DNA of 64,000 nt, taken from assembly GCF_036711975.1 (NCBI RefSeq), contig NC_091967.1:6200001-6264000 (forward strand), in the 5' to 3' direction. This DNA comes from Onthophagus taurus. Taxonomy: Eukaryota > Arthropoda > Insecta > Coleoptera > Scarabaeidae. A program made the translations under genes and the position numbers. Of this stretch, positions 37,083-49,400 are shown piece by piece. Position 1 is the first letter of the stretch. Every line of letters starts with the position of its first letter. The notes beneath the pieces are model-generated. The model saw only the letters and a program-made list of their open reading frames with translations. It had not been told where the DNA came from and searched no databases.

Positions 37083-37088
37083 AATAAA
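37083..37088 (+). terminator. Polyadenylation signal of the Cosmc-like gene
   Basis: AATAAA lies 71 bp after the TAA at 37010-37012. Confidence 0.5.
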
Positions 37089-37426
37089 AGAGTTGAGCAC
37101 AAAACCACAGTTTTCTTAGAAACTATGAAACCATTGTCCTGATTATCACTCCATTACCAAAAATCCCCTCATAGCCTTGACACATAATTGTTTTATATTA
37201 TCTTAACGACTCTTGCAATTTCGGATAAACCTATCAACTGACGTTTCCTCTGGTCCCAAAAAAAAATGTGAATCTATGTCACAAATTGCACGTTATCGTC
37301 TAGCCAGTCATCCGCAAATTGATTACTACTAAAATTCAGAACAAAATATGGCTTTGATACAACGGGGTACGAAATAAAACGACTTTTGATAACAAACTTA
37401 TTGGGTGGAGAGGGAATTAGCAGTAG

Positions 37427-37433
37427 TATAAAT
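37427..37433 (+). promoter_or_regulatory. TATA box of the hemolectin-like gene
   Basis: TATAAAT lies 68 bp upstream of the ATG at 37495, giving a predicted 5' UTR of about 35-40 nt. The whole intergenic space to the preceding gene is only 482 bp, so the proximal hemocyte promoter should lie within it. Confidence 0.55.
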
Positions 37434-37494
37434 GCTCTGTCCGTTCCTCTTCTGGTGTTTTCTGTTTTGAAAGAGTTGAGTTGAGGACGCAAAG

Positions 37495-40400
37495 ATGAAG
37501 GAGTTGAACATTGCGTTCAGTTACCTTCTCCTAATTTGTGTTCTTGTCTCTGGATTCGATTCGTAAGTATTATACAGGACGATTTTGTTAAGTGTTTTTT
37601 TTTTACTTAAAATAATTTAAAAATAGACTACCTATATAAAAAATAACGTTTAACCGGCTAAACGTAATCTTTCAAAGCATACAAATTAAAAAAATTTTAT
37701 ATCTTATAATTTCAGTGATATCGATTATTTGATGAAAAGTCGTAGAGTATTTGATGATGGTGCACGTGGATATAACACAGGACAAAATAGGTAAGTTTCT
37801 GTTTCTTGTTATGTTTATAGAGTTAATTTTGTTTTGACAAGTATCTTTCTTTTTCGAATGTTGTTATTAAGAGTCGTAATTCAATATTGAAATCAAAGTT
37901 GTTTATAATAGTATACAAAAAGCAACTTTGTTATGATTATATCTTGTTCTTTATATTTCTCAATATTAATATTTTTTGGCCCAGCTATGAATGTATTTAT
38001 ATCATTAATATTAAGCTGTGTTGGATATATTAGTATATCCAACAAAAATATATTAGTATTGTTTTATCATATTATCATTAACTCACGAATCTTTCGTTAC
38101 TAAATTCACTAGCTAAACGATCAAATTCCAGTATAAAACCTATTTCAAATAACACTATGGCTAGATACGCCTTAGGAGGCAAAGCGTTAGACTCCTGTTA
38201 AGAAGCTATATAAATTTAATAGACGTAATTAGAAAAATTTACTGAATGTCTATGGATGAGGGTGAATTTACTATGAATCATCTCTAACCATCACTAATAA
38301 AGTCCCAGTCTTCTACATGTAGTTCCTCGTAAAGTATTTTAAAGATAGTCGTAATCTCAAGGTGTTCAAATCGATTAATGCTATTTTGACACACACCAAT
38401 AAACCTTTTCAACTGTTTGCTATCTTTGAAACACTTTCAAAACACACCCATACTCTAAAATCTTCGAATTTTCGGGAAACATTTTCTTTAATACTATTGA
38501 CTTATCTCGCCTCCATAAAATAATCTGAAGATATTAGAATCGATTAGTACCATTTTGACACACACCAATATGTCTTTTCAACTTTTTGCAAACACTTTCA
38601 AAAACACCACAAACTTTTCTTTTTAATCTTTCATTCCCTAGAGGTTCATTCTAGAGATATTTGTAGTCGATTAGATTCACACCAATCAGTTTTTCCCATA
38701 TTCTAAATCTTTGAAACTTTTGGAAAACATTCCCTTTAACTTCTTTAACTTCGTTCGTTTTTGTCAAGTAATCTCAAAACGTTTTCAATCGATTTGACTC
38801 ATTCTGACACTTACCAAAAACTATTTTTTTATTACCTGATGTCTTTAAAAACAAATTTAAATCCACGAACTATACGATTAAAAATATATAATGGTTTTCA
38901 CTTGAGTTATCGCTTCTCGCTTTGGTTATCGCTTTTAAATCTTCAAAAAAATTAAAATCCAATTCAATGATTTAATTTTCAATTAATACATAATTCATTA
39001 TTTATTGTTTTTTGCAGTGGTGTAAAATCGTCTGGTTATACAAAAACAAAAACTTTTACAAAAACCGGTTATGGTCGTGCAGATCCTGAACCCCGTAGCT
39101 ATGCAAAAACGTTTCAAAGGCCTAAAACGAATCAAGATGAAACCGAAACGTTTGATCCGATGTCGTTCATTGGTGGACATACAACGAATACAAAGTATAA
39201 AGGAGGTAAGCAAATTTAAATGTAAATCGAATAGATGGTATCTTCTAATTGAAGATGGGTATTTACATTTGCATATTGGACACAATTTGTACTTTTATGT
39301 TGTAGTACAAGTATGCAAATTTGTACTTTAATAGCTGTTTTTCCAAGAAATTCTGTTTATTTATTCTAAGGTGATAGGATTAAATAGGTTGTGTCCGAAT
39401 GTGTATACGATGGTTATGTATAGCTTATTGTTTATTTAAATTTGTTAATTTTAGTAAAACAAACAATCTATACTTTATCTTGTAGTTATCTTAAGTAAGG
39501 TAATTACGTAATTGCGATAGTTGGAAGAATACATAAATAATTGCAAATCAAATATTTAAAACTGCGTGTTTCGTAATATTAAAATAATAATATATACTTA
39601 ATCATTACTTAATTAACGGGCTGTGGTTTTGCGGTTTTTTGTTCCTGTTGGGAAGTTGGTTTTTTAATTAATGCGATAATCCTAACACCATTTTTTAGAT
39701 AAGAAAGAAATTTTAATAATGTTTTATCGGGCGCAACATGAAAAGGATTATTTTTAAAAATTAAACTTTAATGAAATAAATAATAAAAACTTTTTAGTAC
39801 AAACAATAACAGAAACGGGTATATAACATAACGAATATATTTAAGTTCTTTCTAGAGTATTTAGAATATTTGTTAATGTGGTTTTGTATTTAGAATATTT
39901 GTTAATGTGGTTTTGTTGCGTGATACATTGCTTCAAAAACGCAGTGTAGGGTGGATAGTTAAACGACTACTAGAGTACACAAAATGGGACACAAAATTTG
40001 AATAGTTGCGCTCGATGAAAAGTTTAACATATTTTCCTATTTCCATTCATATTAAATAATTATAAAGATCCACTATTAATTCAATCATCAATCCATTCTT
40101 CATCAGGATGTAACATAGAGCCAAAACCTCCTCTAAATGGAAATCTAAAATGTTCGCGCGTTACCGGTTGCAAAGGAACTTGCAATGTAGATCATAAATT
40201 CCCTAACGGCCAAACATATTTGTATGCTAAATGTATCAACGGACAATGGCATGTAGAAATGGACACTATAGCAAGAGATTTTTTTCCCAATTGCGAACGT
40301 AAACCTGTAATTTATGCGAAATGGTTTAAATTCTAAATGTTCTTCTTTTTCAGCGGTTTGTTTGCCTGCTTGTGAAAATAATGGTATTTGCGTAGCACCG

Positions 40401-43400
40401 AATCGATGTAATTGTCCGGATGACTTCTCAGGTCCGCAATGCCAATTTGAATTGAAACCTTGTTTAAATTATCCACCGATGCCGAAAAATTCAAGAAGAA
40501 CATGTGGCCCCACGTAAAGTTAACAAAACTAATTAATTTTATAAATATTAAGTAATGATTTGTTTAGATCTTGTACAGTTACGTGTGCTCGTGGATATCA
40601 ATTTCCTGATGGCTCATCAATACAACAATTATCATGTAAAAACGGAAATTGGATACCATCTCAAGATAAATTTGTTACACTTCCTGATTGCGATCGTAAG
40701 TTATAAAAAATAAAATTTAAAACAAAAAATAATTTTAAAATAAATTTTAGCAATTTGTGATCCACCATGTGAAAATGAAGGAAGATGCTTGGCTTTTAAT
40801 ACTTGTTTGTGTTCCAAATATTTTAGAGGCTCACAATGCCAATATTGTAAGTTATAAAAATTCATTTATAAAAATTAATTACTAAAAAGGTATTATTTTT
40901 AGCCACTGATCGTTGCACGCCAAAAGGACTTAACTTCAATGGGGGATACAATTGTACCGGGAATAACGAAGAGTTTACATGTAATTTAAAATGTGATGGT
41001 GTATTTGAGTTTCCGCCATCAACAACATATACCTGTCGTTATGACACTGGAGTATTTCTTCCAATGCCAATACCACAATGTCTTTATGGTAATACCAAGT
41101 ATACTTTTTGATAATATTAACGAAAAAAATTGAATAATTTGTCGTTTTAGACCCCAGTTTTCACATTATAGGAATAAATAAAACCGACTCGTCGCGATTT
41201 GAAAACTCCTTTATACATAAAGGTTCGGGAATGCACAAATTTCCTGTTGGAAGCGATTTCTTGTTTGAAGATAACTTTGGGATTCCTGATATAATTACTG
41301 TTCAACAAAAGATCCCCCAACCTGGATCTTGTATAACATGGCGTGGCTCGCATTTTAAAACTTTTGATGGAAAAGTATATAGGTATGTTGAAAATTAAAA
41401 ATCTACATCAAAATCACGTAGGTTATATTTTAATATTTTAGTTTTGATTCAAAATGTGCATACACGATGGTTAAAGATGCCGTTGATAATACATTTAATA
41501 TCGTTGTACAAAACAACCCACATTGTGTAAACGATGTATCGTCGTGTTATAAAATTGTTACAATCTTCTATCAAGGAAAAGAATACACGTTAAAATGGGT
41601 TCAAGGAATTCCAGTTCTTATGAACAATAAAAAGATTCTTCCAATACCTACTCAAGTACCTGGATTAAGGGCAGAAATGATTGCACATTATATTGTTTTA
41701 TGGTTGGATACTGTTGGAGTTAAACTTAGATGGGATGGAAAGGTAGAATTGCATTTCGTCTAATTTATGCGTGTATTTATTATATAACTTTAATTTTTAG
41801 GAATTCGTTCAAGTTGAAGTCAAAGAAAATTTATGGAATAGAACTGCCGGGCTTTGTGGAAGAATTGATGGATATGAATCAAATGATCTTACCACGAAAG
41901 ATGGGCGAATACCTACAAATATTCTCACGATGATTAACAGCTGGCAAACTGATCATTTAGGGGGTACGATTTTTTAATTGTTGCTAGTTGAAATATTTAA
42001 TACATTTATTTTATTTTAGATGAATGCAACTCGGTTCCTACAGAAGAACATGCTTGCAAATCTGTATCAAACGATAAAGCAAATGAAGCGAAGTCTTTTT
42101 GTGAACAAGTTCTTGCAGATAAACGATTTTCATCATGTCACAAGGTTTTACTAACGAATAAATTAAACTATTTGATTAATTAAAGTAAAACTGTTTTAGA
42201 CAATGGATGTAGCCGTATTAATGAATGCTTGTCAATGGGATTATTGTTCATGTACCGATCTTGATCCTAAAACGTGCGCTTGTGACACGTTAAATGTGTA
42301 TGTGCGGGAATGTACTCATAAAGGAATAAAATCATTAGCTTCTTGGAGGGATGATAGTATTTGCCGTAAGTTGTTTTATTTTGTGTTAAATTAAAATTGA
42401 TTTTTGAATACATCCAGCGATGGTTTGTACTGGGGGACGTATTTATATGCCAAATGCTCCACCTGGGGGACAGGATACTTGCGGAACATCTATTGATAAT
42501 GCTGGTGATGCGGATAATTTAGAGGAAGGGTGTTATTGTCCTAAAGGATTAGTTTTGCATGAAAATAAATGCATAACTAGAGATAAATGTACATGCAGAT
42601 TAAGAGGGAAAGATTTCAAACCTGGTGATACTGTTCCAAAGAATTGTAATACTTGTACATGCGCTGATGGACAATGGGTTTGCACACAAGTATATTTCAT
42701 ATTATTAATTTTGGTATTGTTTGATTTATTTATTTGAAATTTGTTAAAGGTTTCTTGTGGTGCTCGCTGCTCAGCTTTAGGGGATCCCCATTACATCACT
42801 TTTGATGGAAAACGTTTCGATTTTATGGGACAATGTTCGTACTATTTAGTTAAAACTAATAATTTATCAGTTGAAGCTGAAAATGTTGCTTGTTCTGGTT
42901 CTATTTCATTGGTAGATTTATAAATTCAAACTTATTCTTTTATTACATTTATTTTATTTAAGGCGATGAATTTACCAATCAGCATCTCAACCGGGTTACC
43001 ATCCTGCACTAAAACCGTAACAATACGTTATGATGGACAAATAATACATTTGAAACAATATCAACAGCTAACAGTTAATGGCAAAGAATTAAATCGGTTA
43101 CCTTTTATTATAGGTGGAACAAAAGTTAGAACAGTTTCTTCGTTATTTACAGTTGGTGCGTTCTTACAATTATTTATTTTTTTCGTTTCTTAAACTTAAC
43201 TTTTTTATAGTTGAACTTTTAAACGGCGTTAGTGTATGGTGGGATGGTTTAACAAGAGTTTACATCGACGTTCCACCTTCATTTAAAGGCACAACAACCG
43301 TAAGATTTATTTTTTTGTTAATGAATAGTTTTAAAAAAAAAATTTTTAGGGTCTTTGTGGTACATTTACTGAAAACCAAAAAGATGACTTTTTAACACCC

Positions 43401-46400
43401 GAAAATGACGTTGAACACTCTGTGGTTCAATTCGCGAATAAATGGAAAACTAGCGAAAAATGCAATGATGTACCAGACGTACTTAAGCAACACCCTTGTG
43501 ATATGAACATTCAAAATCGAATTTTAGCTGAAACTCACTGCAAAAAATTAAAATCAGAACTTTTTGCAAGTATGATGATTCACTTAATTTGGTTATTTTT
43601 TACTTAATTATTTTTTTTATATTAAGGTTGTCATTTCTTTGTTGATCCCGACTCCTTTTATCAAAATTGTCTTTATGATATGTGTTCTTGCGAAGTAAAA
43701 GTAAGTTAATAAAACCAATTTTTGTTTCTTAAAATAATTTAATTCATATTTCGTTTTAATTTGTAGTTATCAAATTGTTTATGCCCAATGATAGCGGCGT
43801 ACGCTCAAGAATGCGCTTTACAAGGTATAATAGTTGATTGGCGAAGTGATATTAAAGAATGTGGGGTTACATGCACCGGAGGTCAAGTTTATCAAGTGTG
43901 TGGAAACTCGTGTACAAGAACTTGTTATGATATTGCCACCAGTTCAAACTGCAAAGATAATTGCGTGGAAGGATGTAATTGTCCTAAAGGACAAGCGTTG
44001 GATAATTATGGCGAATGCGTGCCTATTACACAATGTCCATGTGAGTTGGAAGGATTAAGTTTTCAACCTGGATATAAGGAAGTTCGCCCAGCAAGTAAAG
44101 GACAAGAACTTTGGTAAAAATCGTTTTTAATTTACATACTTATTTACCATAACATTCTTTCTATTTTTAGCACTTGTAAGAGCGCGGTTTGGGACTGTAG
44201 ATTGGCTCTAAAAGAAGAAATTAACAAGTATCCAAAGGCAAGTGATAAGAAAACTATGTGTAATGAGGCTAAAAACTTTGAATTTACAACTTGTGAACCA
44301 CCCGAACCTCTTACATGCAAGGTAAAATTATTACTAAATAAATCAGTTAGTGTTCTAAATAATTTTTTATTTTGAATAGAATATGCACCGAAATGATTTA
44401 TATAGCGCGAGTGTTTGCCACGCTGGTTGTAAATGCAAAGATGGTTATGTTCTTGACTCTTCTTCAAAAACTTGTGTAAAACCAATTCATTGTCCTTGTC
44501 ATCATGGAGGAAAAAGTTATGGCGAAAACGCTATGGTTCAAAGTGATTGTAATACATGGTGAGGATTTTCACTATAATATATGCATTTTTTTTAATAATT
44601 TATTTCTAGTACTTGTAAGAAAGGTAAATGGGAGTGTACTGATAGACAATGTGCAGCTGAATGTACAGCATGGGGCGATTCACATTTTAAGACGTTTGAT
44701 GGAAAAATGTATGATTACCAAGGACAATGTGATTATGTTTTGGCGAAAGGAAAACTTAACTCCGTTGATAGCTTTCAAATATCTATTCAGAACGTTCCCT
44801 GCGGTTCAACTGGAGTGAGTTGTTCAAAATCATTAACAATCAAAATAGGACCTTCCGACCAACAAGAAAAGATAACCTTAGTTAGACACATGCCAGTTCA
44901 AAGTCCTCAAATTTTCAAAACATTTACAGTTCGTACACTCGACTTATTTGTGATTGTTGAAGCTGCCGATTTAGGGTTAATTGTGCATTGGGATAAAGGT
45001 ACTAGAGTTTATGTAAAAGTCGACCCAAGATGGAAAAACAAAGTTAATGGGCTTTGTGGTAATTATAACGACAATGAGTTAGACGACTTCCAAACGCCTT
45101 TTGGTGGAGTACCGGAAGCGTCTGCAAGATTATTCGGCGACTCCTGGAAGATGCAATCATACTGTCCTGACGCTGAAGAAATAACAGACACGTGCGAAAA
45201 ACGACCTGATCGTAGAACTTGGGCGTTAAATAAATGCGGTGTATTAAAAACCTCAGTTTTTTCACCTTGCCATTCCGAAGTACCCGTTGATTTATATTAC
45301 GACAAATGCGTGTTTGATTCGTGTGCTTGCGACGAAGGCGGCGATTGCGAATGTTTATGCACAGCTTTAGCAGCGTACGCTGAAGAATGTAACAGCAAAG
45401 GCGTCCCCATAAAATGGAGATCACAAGAATTATGCCGTAAGATTTAATTAATTAAATAAATTCCTTTGATTTAATTTATCTTATTTTAGCAATTCAATGT
45501 AGTGAAAGATGCGCTCAGTACAGCCCTTGCGTATCATCTTGTCCTCTTGAAACATGTGATAACTTATTGATTCAAAATCCTTTAACGAAATTGTGTAAAG
45601 AGGACTCTTGCGTCGAAGGATGTATTCCAAAGCCGTGCCCCCCTGATTATGTTTACGCTAATTCATCTTATAGTGAATGCGTTCCAAAGAATATTTGTAA
45701 ACCGGTTTGTTTAGAAATTGATGGGGTCACTTATTATGAAGGGGATAAAATGGAGGAAGATGATTGTCATACATGTTTTTGTTCAAGAGGATCAAAAACG
45801 TGCAAAGGTGAACCCTGTACAACATTTACCCCGGTAAGATTAACAAAAAAAAATTTTTAAGATTATAGAAATTACATTTTTTTTTTGCTAAATATAGAAA
45901 CCCACAACGCCAAATCAACTGGATTCTAAACCATCGTGCAAAACAGGTTGGACAAGTTGGATTAACCAAGATAAATTAAAAAATACAATGAATGAGGATG
46001 TTGAGCCAGTTCCAAATAACATCATTATGGTTTGTTGCATAAAAAACTTTGTCAATAAAAAACGTTATTAATTATATATAAAAATTGACAGAATCAATTA
46101 AAAGATGGTAGTCATTGTGACCCAAGTCAAATCACAAATATCGATTGCAGAACAGTATCAGGCCATATGCATTATAAAAAAACTGGTTTAGATGTTGAAT
46201 GTAGCTTAGATCGTGGGTTAATTTGCAAATCTGATACAGGAAGTTGTTTAGATTTTGAAATACGCGTGTTTTGTTCATGTGGTAAACTTTAATCTACTAT
46301 AAAATTATTTTTAAATATTTAATAAAACATTGCAGAAGATCAACCTGTACCAACTGAACCAATACCAACATCAGAGCCAATATGTGATAAAGAAAATATG

Positions 46401-49400
46401 TTTTCTGAGCACCCAAGCGATTGTCATATGTATTATAAATGTTTTGCTGGTGAAACTGGTTTGGAGCAAATTATAGAATCATGTGGAGACACCTTGTTGT
46501 TTAACCCCATCTCAAAAACTTGTGATATTCCTGAAAATGTATATGATATAAAACCGCAATGCAAACCAACCGGTATGTTTTTAATAATATGAGTCTTCAG
46601 AAATGTTTTAACTAATATCATTATGTTTATGCAGAAGAAGTACACCTATGTGAACCGGGTTATGAATGGAGGAATTGTGCATTAAAATGTGATAAAATTT
46701 GTGATTACCACAAGTATGTTGTAAAACAAAGAGGGGAATGTTTAGATGATAATCTTTGCGTTGCTAAATGTATTCCAATAGGAGATCCAATTTGCGAAGG
46801 AGATTATTTCTGGAACAGCGATGGGTCATGTAGAAAACTAGCTGATTGTGCCTGTCGTGCAAAAGACGGAACTATGGTGAAAGTATGTTGTGGTGTTAAT
46901 CATATTATATGTTGCTTTAATATTTTAATTTTTTATAGCCAGGAAATGTTTATCAAGAAGATCAATGTACAAATTGTCAATGCATAGATAACGCATACAG
47001 TTGTACAACATCCGACGATTATGAATGTAATCATGAAATAATTGAAGTACCTCCACTTGAAATAACTGAACAAACTGCAACGGTCATCATAAGTACAGTT
47101 ACTCCACCTAAGGAATGTTTACCTGAATAGTAAATACTGAAATTCAAAAATTAACTCCATATCTAATTAATTTATTTATTGTAGCTTTATGAATCTTATT
47201 CAAGGGGATCATCCCCTCCCTGATGACTCAATAATAGCCAGTAGTTATTATAACGATAATTATTTACCCAAATATTCTAAAATTAATTATGGTACTTATT
47301 AAAAATTTTTTTATTTACATAATCTAATAAATTTATAAATTTTAGCTGGAAGTTGGAAACCGAAAGAAAATGATAAAGAACCGTATCTCGAAATTTCTTT
47401 TGGTAGACAAGAACCAGTGTATGGTGTAATAATAAAAGGGAACGTTAAAGATGATGAATATGTCTCAAAGTATACAGTTGCTTATGTTCCCTCTGCCTTT
47501 GATAAGTTACAATTTGTCCGTGGAGAAGATGGTAGAATTAAAGAATTCCGAGGTTCGGTTGACGCAATAACACCATCCAAAGTACTATTTGATGTGCCAT
47601 TCGAAGCAATCAATGTTCGAATTTATCCGAAAACATGGCATATTGCGCCATCATTAAGAGTTGAGTTAATAGGTTGTTCTGATGTCATCGGTACTACTCA
47701 AAGCTCTGTTACTACAACCGTTGTAAGTAAATATTTTGTATATAAATTTAAATTTTACTTATTTTAATTGTAGCAACAAGTTGATGTTTGTAATGATGAA
47801 ATGGGTTTAAAGAATGGGTTATTATCGCTTGAACAAATTTCCGTTAGCTCTCAACAATCTGGTCAAAATTCAAAGGCTCAGTTGAAACTTGATAGTGAAG
47901 GAGCATGGCAACCATACACAAACACACCCACAGAATTTGTGATTGTAATTTTTATTTTAATTTTATGATTGTGTGGTGGACTAATTAATTTTTATTGATA
48001 GTTTGACTTTTTGGAACCGCGTAATGTAACCGGAGTAAAAACTAAAGGTGGGCCAAAAGGATGGGTTACCCAATACAAAATTAAATATTCCACTGATGGT
48101 AAACAATGGAACCCCATTGTTGATGAAGCGTTAAACGAAGTTATATTCCATGGAAATTTTGATCATAATTCCGAAGTTACTAGTCAGTTTCAAATGCCCA
48201 TTCAAATGAGGTATTTAAAAATTGAGCCTGTAAAATGGGAAAATAACATTCAACTCAAAATTGAACCTCTTGGGTGTTATATACCATATCGTAAGATTCA
48301 ACATAATAGATTCAATTTAAATTGTATTACAAATTCTTATTATTTTAGCTGAAATTGCTGTAACGATACCAACAGTTGAACAAACACTTTGCAATTATTG
48401 TCCTGGTGTGCCCGAGAGTACAAACAAATGTAATTGTGATCAAACGAAATATTGGGATGGAGAGAAATGTATTGATCGAGCTGAATGTCCTTGTGTTGTT
48501 AATCATATCACGTAAGATTTTTTTTTGTATTGATAATTATAAATTAATATGTTTTAATTCTTGTTTTTAATTAGATATAAAATTGGACAATCCTATCTTA
48601 AAGAAGATTGCAAAGAATGTATCTGTAAACTTGGCGGTGTTGAACATTGCGTTGAAAAAGAATGCGAAAAATGCAAAGACGTAAGTTGTGTTAATCATTA
48701 AAACAAAATATTTGGTTTTAATTATTTTTTATAATTAGGGTATGCAAAGTAAAATATCAAATACATGCGCATGCATATGCGCGCCATGTCCGGAAGACGA
48801 AATTTTGTGTCCAACAAGTAACGTTTGTATAAATAAAATGAAATGGTGTGATGGAGTTATGGACTGCCCTGACGATGAACTTAATTGTACTAAACCAACC
48901 GAACCAACGCCAACAACAACTGAAAAACCCAAGAAAGATTGTCCCATACCAGTTTGTTCACCTGGATATGTATTGAAAGAGAAAGCTGTTTCTAAGGGCC
49001 CTAAATACCTTGATTTCTTAGCTACTATCTTTAATAGAAAACCAACAAATCAACGTGTTAAAACAACTTATTCATATTCCAAAACAAAAACAAAGAGTAA
49101 ACCAAATCCGCATTTTAAACCACCAACCAAGATTAACAATGTTGTGGAACAAGAGGAAGAAAAGTGTAAGGAATACGTTTGTGTTCCAGTTGTGGAAACA
49201 CCTGTGTGTCCACCTGCTTCCTGCCCACCAGGATATACACCAGTTTATAATCCAGTTGGAACTGATATAGGATTTTGTGCAGGGTATGATTTGTTACAAT
49301 CACTTAAATTTGCCTCGCATCCTAACAGATATTGAAGGACCTGATGATTCATGCCCTACACCATTAGTGGAACGATTATTTCTATCTTCCATTTCTTGGG

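Noticed and set aside
45044..45424. Minus-strand frame of 126 codons
   Set aside because: It lies antisense to hemolectin exon 23, which encodes a clear VWD/C8 domain on the plus strand.
47121..47131. In-frame TAG at the end of hemolectin exon 29, suggesting an early stop
   Set aside because: The G of TAG is the first base of a GT donor (GTAAAT); joining to 47185 gives TAC and continues into the first discoidin domain.
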